NCBI GenBank assembly: GCA_934122035.1
Contig: CAKOVP010000004.1
Span: 1 to 56,863, forward strand
Length of the DNA stretch: 56,863 nt
Direction: 5' to 3'
Source of the DNA: an uncultured Clostridia bacterium
GTDB lineage: Bacteria > Bacillota > Clostridia > TANB77 > CAG-508
The position numbers and the translations under genes are program-made. Each line of letters opens with the position of its first letter. The stretch's first letter is position 1. Below the pieces are notes generated by a model. It did no database searches and was not told the DNA's origin. It worked only from the letters and a program-made list of their open reading frames with translations. Shown here in pieces: positions 31,512 to 40,199 of this stretch.

Positions 31512-31548
31512 AATTCGCCCAAAAAGGGACGTTCCCTTTGGGCGAATT
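31512..31548. repeat. TCGCCCAA palindrome, copy 1 (downstream of clpC)
   Basis: AATTCGCCCAAA / TTTGGGCGAATT outer stem, inner GGGA-CGT-TCCC, two-base bulge. It is strikingly G/C-rich for this genome and lies 23 nt beyond the clpC stop. It belongs to a family with copies at 35183, 45803 and 51783 and may double as clpC terminator. Confidence 0.8.
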
Positions 31549-31570
31549 GAGCAAATTAGTTGAATAAAGA

Positions 31571-34015
31571 TTATTTTATAACTATTTCTTCGTTTTCTAC
31601 AGTTGCCTTAGCTTTTTTATTTTTCTGTATTTTTCCTTCTAGTATTGCTTCTGCAATTTTGTCTTCTAGCATATTTTGTATTGCTCTTCTTAATGGTCTT
31701 GCACCATAGTTGTTGTCTACACCTTTTTTAGCAATTAGTTCTTTTACGCTTTCGTCTATTTCTATTTTTATGTGTTGTTCTTCTAGTCTTTTTGTTACTT
31801 TTTCTAGCATTATATTTATTATTTTTTTAATGTTGTTGTCATCTAACTTATGGAATACTATTATATCGTCTATACGGTTTATAAGTTCTGGTCTAAATTG
31901 TTTTTTTAGTTCTGCCATTACTTCTTTTTTTATGTTTTCGTATTCTTTTTGTTTACTTTCTTCTTGACTATTATTTTCTGTAAATCCTAGTTTATTTCTG
32001 TCTGTTATTAGTCTAGCACCAATGTTTGATGTCATTATTATTATTGTATTTTTAAAGTTTACTGTTCTACCTTGGGCATCTGTTAGTCTACCGTCTTCTA
32101 GTATTTGTAGCAACATATTCATAACATCTGGATGAGCTTTTTCTACTTCATCGAATAATATTACCGAATATGGTTTTCTTCTTACTTTTTCTGTAAGTTG
32201 TCCTCCTTCATCGTATCCAACATATCCTGGAGGAGCGCCTATTAGTTTTGCAACAGAATGTGATTCCATAAATTCAGACATATCTACTCTTATTATTGAG
32301 TTTTCGCTTCCGAACATTGCTTCTGCCAATGCTTTTGCAAGTTCTGTTTTACCAACACCTGTTGGACCTAAAAATAAGAATGAACCTGTTGGACGATTTG
32401 GATCTGTAAGTCCAACTCTTCCTCTTCTTATTGCTTTTGCCACACTTGTTACAGCCTCATCTTGACCAACTACTCTTTTATGTAGGTTTTCTTCAAGATG
32501 TCTTAGTTTTTCGTTTTCGGTTTCTGTAATTTTTGCAACTGGTATTCCTGTCCAGGTTGATATTACTTTTGCAATGTCCTCTTCTTTTAATACCATTACT
32601 TTTTTAGTATTATCATCTTTCCAGCTATTTTGCTTTGTTTCTAATTCTTTCTTTTTATTGTTTGCTTCATCTCTTAGTTTTGCAGCTTTTTCAAAGTTTT
32701 GTGTTGCAATTGCTTCTTCTTTTTCTTTGTTTAATTTTTCTATTTCTTCTTCTAGAACTCTCATTGAGTCTGGTTTTGTGTATGTTTGCATTTTAACTCT
32801 AGAAGATGCCTCGTCTATTAAATCTATTGCTTTATCTGGCATATATCTATCATTTACATATCTTGCAGATAGCTCTACTGCTGCTTTTATTGCTTCGTCT
32901 GTAATTTTCACATTATGATGAGCCTCATATTTGTCTCTTAAACCTTCTAGTATTTTTATTGTGTCTTTTTCTGATGGCTCTTGAACCATTACAGGACTAA
33001 ATCTTCTTTCTAGTGCAGCATCTTTTTCTATATATTTTCTATATTCGTTGGTTGTTGTTGCACCTACTACTTGGATTTCTCCTCTTGCTAGTAATGGTTT
33101 TAAAATATTTGCAGCATCTACTGCGCCTTCTGCAGAGCCAGCACCAACTATTGTGTGAATTTCATCTATGAATAAAATTACATCTCCTGCTTTTTTTACT
33201 TCGTCTAAAGATTTTTTTATTCTTTCTTCGAAGTCTCCTCTATATTTTGCACCTGCAATCATACTAGATATATCTACACTTACAACTCTTTTATTTTTTA
33301 GTTGTTCTGGTACGTCAGACTGCATAATTTTTTCTGCTAAGCCTTCTGCTATTGCTGTTTTACCAACACCTGGTTCACCAATTAAACAAGGATTGTTTTT
33401 AGTTCTTCTAGATAATATTTGTATTACTCTTTCTATTTCTTCGTTTCTTCCTATTACAGGATCTAGTTTTCCTTCTTTAGCTTTTTGGGTTAAGTCTATA
33501 CCATACTGATTTAGTGTTGGAGTTTGGTTATAGCTTCCACTATCGCTTCTTTTTCCATTTTCTTGACTTGTAGCTTCGCTTAATGCTTTTAGAATTTCGT
33601 TATATATTTTTTGAGGATTTACATTTAAATCCATCATTATTCTAACTGCAACACTATCGCCTTCTTTCATTATTCCGACTAATAGATGTTCTGTTCCAAT
33701 GTACTCACTGTTAAGTCTTCTAGCTTCTACATAAGCATTTTCTATTATTCTTTTTGCTCTTGGTGTAAAGCCTATACTTTCTAAATTTTCTATTGGTCCT
33801 GCTTCGTTTATTCCAACAAGTTCTTCTATTTCTCTTAAAACATTATTGCAATCTAAGCCTTGTTTTTCTAGTACTCTACTTGCAACTCCTGTTTGTTCTT
33901 CTACTAAACCATATAAAATATGTTCTGTTCCAATATAGCTGTGTCCTAATCTTGCTGCTAGTTCATTTGCAATTTGAAGTGCTTCTGAAGCACTATTTGT
34001 AAATTTATATCTCAT
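31571..34015 (-). CDS. clpC: ATP-dependent Clp protease ATP-binding subunit ClpC
   Basis: Hsp100 unfoldase that feeds ClpP. 814 residues: a double Clp-N repeat (about 1-145), AAA-1 with Walker A GEPGVGKTAIAEGLA near 215, and a middle domain with a UVR segment (about 420-460, FEKAAKLRDEANNKKKE). AAA-2 has Walker A GPTGVGKTELAKALAE near 550 and ILFDEVEKAHPDV. The C-terminal D2-small domain follows. The UVR-containing middle domain and Firmicutes context mark it as ClpC rather than ClpB. It is last gene of ctsR-mcsA-clpC and under the CtsR box upstream of ctsR. Confidence 0.97.
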   Translation of the reverse strand: MRYKFTNSASEALQIANELAARLGHSYIGTEHILYGLVEEQTGVASRVLEKQGLDCNNVLREIEELVGINEAGPIENLESIGFTPRAKRIIENAYVEARRLNSEYIGTEHLLVGIMKEGDSVAVRIMMDLNVNPQKIYNEILKALSEATSQENGKRSDSGSYNQTPTLNQYGIDLTQKAKEGKLDPVIGRNEEIERVIQILSRRTKNNPCLIGEPGVGKTAIAEGLAEKIMQSDVPEQLKNKRVVSVDISSMIAGAKYRGDFEERIKKSLDEVKKAGDVILFIDEIHTIVGAGSAEGAVDAANILKPLLARGEIQVVGATTTNEYRKYIEKDAALERRFSPVMVQEPSEKDTIKILEGLRDKYEAHHNVKITDEAIKAAVELSARYVNDRYMPDKAIDLIDEASSRVKMQTYTKPDSMRVLEEEIEKLNKEKEEAIATQNFEKAAKLRDEANNKKKELETKQNSWKDDNTKKVMVLKEEDIAKVISTWTGIPVAKITETENEKLRHLEENLHKRVVGQDEAVTSVAKAIRRGRVGLTDPNRPTGSFLFLGPTGVGKTELAKALAEAMFGSENSIIRVDMSEFMESHSVAKLIGAPPGYVGYDEGGQLTEKVRRKPYSVILFDEVEKAHPDVMNMLLQILEDGRLTDAQGRTVNFKNTIIIMTSNIGARLITDRNKLGFTENNSQEESKQKEYENIKKEVMAELKKQFRPELINRIDDIIVFHKLDDNNIKKIINIMLEKVTKRLEEQHIKIEIDESVKELIAKKGVDNNYGARPLRRAIQNMLEDKIAEAILEGKIQKNKKAKATVENEEIVIK

Positions 34016-34047
34016 AAATATCCCTTCTTTCTCTTGCTATATTAATT

Positions 34048-34563
34048 TTAGTTTAACTTTTTTATTTCATCTCTTAGTTTTGCTGCATCTTCATATCTTT
34101 CTTCTTTTACAGCTAACTCTAGTTCTTCTTGTAGTCTTTTTGCTTTTTCTTCTTTGTTTTCTGTTTTATTTTTAGATTTATTTTCTCCTATATTTTTTAG
34201 TTTTTCTTCAATGTTTAATGTCTTTTTAGGAGTATTCTCTTTTCCATAAATGCTCCTTAATGCACTGTTTATTGTACTTTCCATACTGTTACAGCTTTCT
34301 AAGCAATTTAATAATTCGTTTGTTATAAAGTTTTCACCTTCAAACATATCATCTTTTTCATTAATAAAATCTGGTAATAAGTTTGAATTATCGAAAAATT
34401 CTCCTAAGAAGTTAGAAAAATGTGCTGGTACACTAACTTTAAAATTACCTATTCCTAATTTTTTTGCGCACTTTTCACATAGAACCATTTGTTTCTTTTC
34501 TCCATTAATTATTTGTGTATATTTAACATTTGCTTCATTTCTTTCACAATTTTGACATAACAT
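34048..34563 (-). CDS. mcsA: McsA-like zinc/UVR-motif protein
   Basis: 171-residue McsA-type adaptor. Two CxxC pairs (MLCQNCERNEANVKY and LCEKCAKKLG) form the zinc-binding N-terminus. A variable acidic middle follows, and a C-terminal UVR motif (KEERYEDAAKLRDEIKKL). In Bacillus McsA activates the arginine kinase McsB and modulates CtsR; here no mcsB follows and clpC begins 33 nt later. It may therefore act on CtsR or ClpC without a kinase, or mcsB may be elsewhere. AAGGAGG precedes the ATG. Confidence 0.88.
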   Translation of the reverse strand: MLCQNCERNEANVKYTQIINGEKKQMVLCEKCAKKLGIGNFKVSVPAHFSNFLGEFFDNSNLLPDFINEKDDMFEGENFITNELLNCLESCNSMESTINSALRSIYGKENTPKKTLNIEEKLKNIGENKSKNKTENKEEKAKRLQEELELAVKEERYEDAAKLRDEIKKLN

Positions 34564-34590
34564 AATAATCTACCTCCTTAAAATTATGTT

Positions 34591-35040
34591 TTAATCTTCT
34601 ACTAAATTTATTAACATATTTTTAAATATGTTAGCTCTTAATCTATCTTTTTCTTTAGTATCTACTATTAGTACATTGTCGCTTGTGGCAACCTTTAATA
34701 GTTTTGCTTCTTTTTCTGTTATTATTCCATATGATAAAAAATTACTTATAAATATGCTAACTTCTTGTGCTGTTATTTTTTCACCTATACTTGAAATTAT
34801 ATGCATTAAGTAATTGCTCTTTGTTATATTTACTTTTTTTATTGTAATATGACCTCCGCCACCTCTTTTGCTTTCTACATAATAGCCTTGAGAAGGTTTA
34901 AACCTTGTGGAAATTACATAGTTTATTTGAGATGGAACGCAACCTATTTTTTCTGCTAAGTCGTTTCTTTGTATGTCTATGCTATCTTCTTCTTCGAACA
35001 TATCTTTTATAAAATCTTCTATCATATCTGATAATCTCAC
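34591..35040 (-). CDS. ctsR: Transcriptional repressor CtsR
   Basis: Class III heat-shock repressor of clp genes. The protein reads (M)RLSDMIEDFIKDMFEEED, then a winged HTH with LAEKIGCVPSQINYVISTRF and the conserved glycine-rich wing ESKRGGGGHITI. The C-terminal domain follows (ISNFLSYGIITEKEA). The start is taken as GTG at 35038-35040, 8 nt after AAAGAGG; the in-frame TTG further up lies upstream of that site. This gives 149 residues, the usual length. It is first gene of the operon and autoregulated through the operator at 35090-35113. Confidence 0.95.
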   Translation of the reverse strand: MRLSDMIEDFIKDMFEEEDSIDIQRNDLAEKIGCVPSQINYVISTRFKPSQGYYVESKRGGGGHITIKKVNITKSNYLMHIISSIGEKITAQEVSIFISNFLSYGIITEKEAKLLKVATSDNVLIVDTKEKDRLRANIFKNMLINLVED

Positions 35041-35089
35041 TACTGTTGCCTCTTTTCTGGTCAATATTTTTTGTTTCTATTTTATTTGT

Positions 35090-35113
35090 TTTTGACTTTG
35101 ACTTTCTTTGACC
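35090..35113 (-). promoter_or_regulatory. CtsR operator
   Basis: On the minus strand GGTCAAAGAAAGTCAAA matches the CtsR consensus RGTCAAANANRGTCAAA at every position. A third half-site (GTCAAAA) follows directly in the same orientation. It starts about 10 nt downstream of the -10 box, so a bound repressor would block initiation. Confidence 0.92.
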
Positions 35114-35122
35114 TACATTATT

Positions 35123-35150
35123 AGTATACCACTTTTTTTTATAAAGTCAA
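35123..35150 (-). promoter_or_regulatory. Promoter of ctsR-mcsA-clpC
   Basis: Minus-strand TTGACT (35145-35150), 16-nt spacer, TATACT (35123-35128), followed by the CtsR box. Confidence 0.78.
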
Positions 35151-35182
35151 TAGTTTTTTTAAATTTTTTATTTTATAATATT

Positions 35183-35227
35183 TCAAAAGGACCGTCCCCG
35201 TTGGGTGAGCGCTCCTATTGGGCGAAA
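35183..35227. repeat. TCGCCCAA palindrome, copy 2 (rearranged)
   Basis: Contains GGACCGTCCCCGTTGGGTGA and then GCGCTCCTATTGGGCGAA, which look like two partial copies of the family abutted at GAGCGCTC. G/C-rich, located between the HU terminator and the ctsR promoter. Confidence 0.6.
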
Positions 35228-35228
35228 A

Positions 35229-35257
35229 AAATACACAGACTTTTTATCTGTGTATTT
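35229..35257 (-). terminator. Terminator of the HU gene
   Basis: AATACACAGA / TCTGTGTATT stem with a T-run on the minus strand, 35 nt beyond the HU stop. Confidence 0.85.
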
Positions 35258-35291
35258 TATATGAATTCATATTAATTTATATATAATTCAA

Positions 35292-35570
35292 TTATTTCTC
35301 GTTAACTAAATCTTTTAATGCTTTTCCAGCTTTGAATACAGGTGCTTTTGATGCAGGTATTTTGATTTCTTCCTTAGTTTGTGGGTTTCTTCCTTTTCTA
35401 GCAGCTCTCTTTCTTACTTCAAAAGATCCGAATCCAACTAATTGAACTTTATCTCCTTTTACTAAAGCTTCTGTTACAACATCTACAAATGCGTTTAATG
35501 TTGCTTCTGCATCTTTCTTTGTGCTTCCTGTTTTAGCAGCCATTGCTGCGATTAAATCAGATTTGTTCAT
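35292..35570 (-). CDS. hup: DNA-binding protein HU
   Basis: 92-residue histone-like nucleoid protein: MNKSDLIAAMAAKTGSTKKDA, the beta-arm GFGSFEVRKRAARKGRNPQT and the C-terminal PVFKAGKALKDLVN are canonical for HU. The absence of IHF-specific features and the single-gene setting favour an HU homodimer. AGGAGG precedes the ATG; it is monocistronic with its own terminator. Confidence 0.96.
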   Translation of the reverse strand: MNKSDLIAAMAAKTGSTKKDAEATLNAFVDVVTEALVKGDKVQLVGFGSFEVRKRAARKGRNPQTKEEIKIPASKAPVFKAGKALKDLVNEK

Positions 35571-35768
35571 TTAAAATTACCTCCTAATAAGATTGTTGTA
35601 TGTAGATTCAAAATGTCTACTATTAACATTATTCGCCAATATTTAGCAAAATCCTTCTTTTTTTTGCTTATTTTTTTCATAAAACCTTTACAGCTCTAAG
35701 TTTTCACATTTCCCATATTAAAAAGACTAGTATTTATGCGGTTTTTGCGTAATGTTACTTTTATATAA

Positions 35769-37394
35769 TTATGCGTATTTTTTTAATGTTTTATTCATTT
35801 TTACTTGTTTTTTTAATATTTGTACCATTCCAAGTTCATTTTTGTTAAATATTCTTAAAGCAAAAACTGAAATTACATATGTTGCTCCTGCAACTATTAT
35901 TGCTATTATAGTTGTTATTTTAGACGATATTATACTATTCATTTTTATAAATATTGTATACGATATTACACTCATAAATATTACTGCAACTATTGGTTTT
36001 ACTATAAATTTGCTTATATTGAATTCAAATTTTATATATTTTCTCAATATTAATATGCTAATTATGGTTGATGTAATATGAGAAATTAATGTTCCTAAAG
36101 CTGCTCCATTTATGCCTCCAAAGAAAAAATTTGTAGGATTTATTTTTACTAAAATGATATTCATAATTAATTTTACAATTACACCACACAATAAAGATAT
36201 AATTGGCACATATACTTTTCCTATTCCTTGCAGAGCTCCCATAATGGTTTGTTCTATTGTTATAAATATTATAGATATACAACTAATTTGTAATAATATT
36301 GCTCCAGAACTTGCATTTGGGAACAATAGCTCTAATATCGGTTTTGCATATAAAAGCATTCCTATACTGCAAGGAAGTGCAATTAGCATAGTAATTAATA
36401 AAGAAAAGCTAATTCTTCTTTTTACTTCTTGCATATTTCCACTCGCCATTGCAGCAGAAATTGCAGGTATTAATGTTACAGATAATGCTATATTAAAAGA
36501 TAATGGTAACATTACAAGAGTTTCTACTTTTCCACTCAATATTCCATATTGTATTTGGGCTTGTTCTTCTGATAGAAAATTTTTTAGTTCTCTTACAACA
36601 GTTATTGCATCTATATTTTTGTTTAAAGAACCTAAAAAAGCTGTAATTGTCATTGGCATTGCAATTACAATTATACTAATTAGAATGTTTTTTACCCTTA
36701 ATGTTTTACTTCTTGTGTTATGAATGTTTCTTTCCATTTTTAAATAAATTTTAGTTAAATAGCAGAATCCAACAAAAGTTGCAATTGTTGTGGCAAAGTT
36801 GGCACCAGCGGACATTAAAAATGTTATTTGTCTAGAATTACCAAATATATAGCATATTATCTCTACTAAAAATATTGTAAGTGTTGTTTTTGAAAGTTGC
36901 TCTATTGCTTGAGATGCAGCCATAGGTTTCATATTTTGATATCCGTTAAAGTAGCCTTTATATACAGAAATTAGAGCCTCGAAAAATATAGATGGTGCCA
37001 GTACCATAAGTGTAAGCTCTGCTTCTGGAATTTGCAGAACATAGTTTGCTAAAAAATTAGCACTACAAAATAAAAATACTGCAGACAGAAATCCTACTAT
37101 GGAAAATGTTGCAAATGCCACTTTAAATATTTTGTTTGCTCCTTTTTCGTCTCCTATAGATATTCTTTCTGATATTAATTTTGCAACTGCATTTGGAACA
37201 CCGATAGATGATATTGTTAGAAGTATGGCATATATTTGAAATCCACTACTAGATATTGCGTTTCCACTGTCACCAAAGCCTTCTTTATTTGTTAAATATA
37301 ATTTGTATGCAAGCCCCAATATTTTTATTATTACCTGTGAAAACATTAGCGTAAAAATTGCTTGCATAAAACTTTGCTTTTTATTTTTTATCAT
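35769..37394 (-). CDS. SpoVB/MurJ-like polysaccharide flippase (MOP superfamily)
   Basis: 541-residue polytopic membrane protein with about 14 TM helices. The N-terminus has QAIFTLMFSQVIIKILGLAY and the MurJ/SpoVB-like blocks GFGDSGNAI, GVPNAVAKLISERIS and YKGYFNGYQNMKPMAASQ. It probably flips lipid-linked peptidoglycan or other polysaccharide precursors, as SpoVB and MurJ-family proteins do. The ribosome binding site (AAGGAG) is about 16 nt from the ATG, unusually far. It is monocistronic, divergent from the VirD4-like gene. Which of SpoVB, YkvU or YtgP it corresponds to is not decidable here. Confidence 0.88.
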   Translation of the reverse strand: MIKNKKQSFMQAIFTLMFSQVIIKILGLAYKLYLTNKEGFGDSGNAISSSGFQIYAILLTISSIGVPNAVAKLISERISIGDEKGANKIFKVAFATFSIVGFLSAVFLFCSANFLANYVLQIPEAELTLMVLAPSIFFEALISVYKGYFNGYQNMKPMAASQAIEQLSKTTLTIFLVEIICYIFGNSRQITFLMSAGANFATTIATFVGFCYLTKIYLKMERNIHNTRSKTLRVKNILISIIVIAMPMTITAFLGSLNKNIDAITVVRELKNFLSEEQAQIQYGILSGKVETLVMLPLSFNIALSVTLIPAISAAMASGNMQEVKRRISFSLLITMLIALPCSIGMLLYAKPILELLFPNASSGAILLQISCISIIFITIEQTIMGALQGIGKVYVPIISLLCGVIVKLIMNIILVKINPTNFFFGGINGAALGTLISHITSTIISILILRKYIKFEFNISKFIVKPIVAVIFMSVISYTIFIKMNSIISSKITTIIAIIVAGATYVISVFALRIFNKNELGMVQILKKQVKMNKTLKKYA

Positions 37395-37536
37395 TTTTAA
37401 TATTATTTATCTCCTTAAGTATAAGTCTTGCTAAGAAAAATATAATTCTTTTTTAAAGTTTAATACATTGTTGTTAAATAATATTCTTTTCCTTTATTTA
37501 TATGTATAATATTTTTCACAAAATTGCTCTAAACAC

Positions 37537-37565
37537 TTGTATTTTTCCCAATTTTATAAGATAAT
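37537..37565 (+). promoter_or_regulatory. Promoter of the VirD4-like gene
   Basis: TTGTAT (37537-37542), 17-nt spacer, GATAAT (37560-37565), about 35 nt before the proposed start. Confidence 0.5.
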
Positions 37566-37601
37566 AGATAGTGTAAAAAAATTTTGAAAGCGGTGAATTT
37601 T

Positions 37602-39932
37602 TTGAAAGTATTAGATAAATTATTAAAGTATTTAAAAACAGATAGAAATACATTTTTAACTTATATTTTAACATTAGTCACAGCATATATTGTAGTAGAT
37701 AGAGTAGTAGAAATGCTTATTATGATATTCACTGGTATGGCAGTTTCATATTGGAACCCAATTGTTTATACATTAGCACTTGCCTGTCCTGTTTTCGCAT
37801 TTTTATTTTCTGGATCTTCTAAATATGCAGATAGTGATAAAACTAAATTGATGTTATTTGATGTATATATTATTAGTTTATATATAATTATTGTGTCTAT
37901 GTTTACACAATTTATAAATCAACTTGGATGGATTCTTCTTTTATCTGTTCCAAATTATCCTTATATTGCATCAAATTTCTTTAGTTTAATTAAACCTGCA
38001 TTTTCAGCAGTTGCATTGTATTTACCACTTACAACCTTTTATCCTGTTATAAAATGGTTACTTGGAACAGTACATGATACAAAAACAATTTACGAATCAA
38101 TTTACGATTATGGTGGAATTAGTTTAGCCGATAAATCAGGTTCTTGGGGAGCCTATACTTGTGAAATGTCTATTGGGTCTGATAAAGAAACTGGAAAAAC
38201 AGTAAAAATAGCTGAAGAAAAAAGATTTTATCCAACTCTTATTGCTGGTGTTTCTGGTGCAGGTAAAACCTCTCTTTTATTTGAACCTATGATTGCAAAA
38301 GATTTAGATAAAAAATATTTCTTTAAAGAAATTTCTAAGGAAATGGGATATACAGCATTAAAAACTGGTATAGCAACACTAACTTGTCCTTATTCAAATG
38401 ATTATATTAATAAAAATTTCAATTTGAATATGATTTCTCCTAAAGAAAATAAAGTAAAATTATATGATGCTTATATGAAAAAAATGATTATTGCTGGCAG
38501 TGGTGATAATTATACATACAAGAATTTAGGACTTACTTATATGTCTCCAGATGTTGAATCTATAAACAAGATGAAAAAAGTAGCAGAATGTTACAAATTA
38601 TCTGTTAATCTTCTAGATCCAAGTAATCCAAATTCTGTTGGTTTGAACCCTTTTGTGTATGATGATCCAATTCAAACAGCAATTGCAATTTCTACAGTTT
38701 TAAAGGGATTGTATGCCTCTTCTAGTCCAGATATGGAATTAGCTTATAGAGAAAACGCTGCAAATCAGGCTGTAGAAAATGTTACAATATTATTAAAGGA
38801 AATGTATCCTAGATTAAACGATAATGATTTACCAAGCTTGGAAGATTTGCTAAATTGTTTAATGGATTTCTCTTTAATTGAGAATATGTGTGAAAAATTA
38901 AAAGAAGATGATATTTTAAGAAAAAAATATTCTGCATTAGTTACTTATATAGAAAGAAACTTTTACAAAAATTCTCCAAACATAGATGATATGCGAAAAT
39001 TTGTTACACAGGCTATATCTCAATTGGATACACTTTTAAGATATCCTGGTGTTAAAAATATTTTATGTAATAGAACAAATAATTTAAATTATGATAATGC
39101 CCTAAAGAATGGTGAAATCACTTTAGTATGCACAAGACGTGGAGATTTAGGTCCTGCAATTCATACTGCATTTGGATTATTCTTTATCTTATTAATGCAA
39201 TATTCAGTTTTAAGAAGACCTGGAACAGAAAAATCTAGAATTCCACATTTCTTGTATATTGATGAATTTTCAGATTTTGTTGGAGATGCAACAGATTCAT
39301 TATTCACTTTATACAGAAAATATAAAGTAGCAACTATAATTTCTGTTCAAAACTTATCACAATTGGATGGAAAAGATAAACGTCATAGACAAATTATTGT
39401 TTCAAACTGTTCTAATAAAATGGTATTTGGAAATAACTCTCCAGAAGATAATGATTGGTGGTCATTAGAAATTGGTGAGAAGAAAGATTGGAGCTTTAAA
39501 AATAACTATGATACTTCTAAGGGAGACTATTCTGCAACACTTTCTGATATAAAATATGAGAATAAGATAAAATATAAACCAGGAAAAATACAAGCACTTA
39601 AGTTTAAACAATGTTTCTATAAACTTAGAAATTTATCTGGAAAAAGCGACACTGGTGTTGCAAATTTAAGTTTCCTATCAGCTTCTTATACTCAACCAAA
39701 AACATCTAAAATATATGCTTTTGATAAATATGGTTCTAGTGGAGCTGTAACAGATGATACTGATAATGTTGATTCTAAGGCAAAGAAATCAAACTTAAAC
39801 AACTATCATTTTGGTGATGATATTCAAGAAGAAATTGATCCAATAAAAGTAGACACTGCAGATGCTAAATACTTATTTAACAATGAAGACGCAATTGTAT
39901 TTGATTTAAAAAGAGATAAGAAATCTAAATAA
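37602..39932 (+). CDS. Orphan VirD4/TraG-like membrane ATPase
   Basis: 776-residue protein of the type IV coupling protein/HerA-FtsK class. About four N-terminal TM segments lie in the first 150-180 residues. The RecA-like motor has Walker A GVSGAGKTSLLFEP near 215 and Walker B FLYIDEFSDFVGDA near 550, followed by the sensor-like VATIISVQNLSQLDG and a SNCSNKMVFGN segment typical of TraG/TraD C-terminal motor parts. The C-terminus is charged and low-complexity. The start is a TTG at 37602 with AAAGCGGTGA 5 nt upstream; an earlier TTG (37584) overlaps that site. No relaxase, VirB4 or pilus gene is nearby. A DNA- or protein-pumping role is inferred from family only. Confidence 0.82.
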   Translation: MKVLDKLLKYLKTDRNTFLTYILTLVTAYIVVDRVVEMLIMIFTGMAVSYWNPIVYTLALACPVFAFLFSGSSKYADSDKTKLMLFDVYIISLYIIIVSMFTQFINQLGWILLLSVPNYPYIASNFFSLIKPAFSAVALYLPLTTFYPVIKWLLGTVHDTKTIYESIYDYGGISLADKSGSWGAYTCEMSIGSDKETGKTVKIAEEKRFYPTLIAGVSGAGKTSLLFEPMIAKDLDKKYFFKEISKEMGYTALKTGIATLTCPYSNDYINKNFNLNMISPKENKVKLYDAYMKKMIIAGSGDNYTYKNLGLTYMSPDVESINKMKKVAECYKLSVNLLDPSNPNSVGLNPFVYDDPIQTAIAISTVLKGLYASSSPDMELAYRENAANQAVENVTILLKEMYPRLNDNDLPSLEDLLNCLMDFSLIENMCEKLKEDDILRKKYSALVTYIERNFYKNSPNIDDMRKFVTQAISQLDTLLRYPGVKNILCNRTNNLNYDNALKNGEITLVCTRRGDLGPAIHTAFGLFFILLMQYSVLRRPGTEKSRIPHFLYIDEFSDFVGDATDSLFTLYRKYKVATIISVQNLSQLDGKDKRHRQIIVSNCSNKMVFGNNSPEDNDWWSLEIGEKKDWSFKNNYDTSKGDYSATLSDIKYENKIKYKPGKIQALKFKQCFYKLRNLSGKSDTGVANLSFLSASYTQPKTSKIYAFDKYGSSGAVTDDTDNVDSKAKKSNLNNYHFGDDIQEEIDPIKVDTADAKYLFNNEDAIVFDLKRDKKSK

Positions 39933-40041
39933 ATTATATACTAAAAGGAAATGTGCATTAGTATGAGTAATACTTAGAAAAAAATATGCATAAGCCGAAG
40001 CACTACATTAAATATGCATTAATCCAAATATAAAAATATGT

Positions 40042-40163
40042 AATAGTACATTAAAAAGAATATTCAAGTCGAAACTCAAATAATTTATTTAAAATTAATA
40101 ATCTATAATTTTACAATAAATTTGAAGATGTTTTGACATAGAATATTCTTTTTAAGTATTATT
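40042..40163. repeat. Long hairpin element, copy B
   Basis: About 122 nt folding into one hairpin. Outer arms AATAGTAC / GTATTATT, a perfect 13-bp arm AAAAAGAATATTC / GAATATTCTTTTT (40053-40065, 40141-40153), then GTCGAAAC / GTTTTGAC, TCAAAT / ATTTGA and AAAATTA / TAATTTT around the apex. Its core aligns with copy A (28389-28490). It fills the gap between the convergent VirD4-like and replication-relaxation-like genes, and no other terminator is seen for the VirD4-like gene. Confidence 0.75.
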
Positions 40164-40199
40164 TCAGGTTTTATAAATAATATATCTTTTAATATAATT

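Noticed and set aside
35752..36723. Plus-strand membrane-like frames (35752-36081, 36112-36723).
   Set aside because: They are antisense to the SpoVB/MurJ-like gene; their hydrophobicity reflects the AT-rich complement of TM codons and they lack ribosome binding sites.
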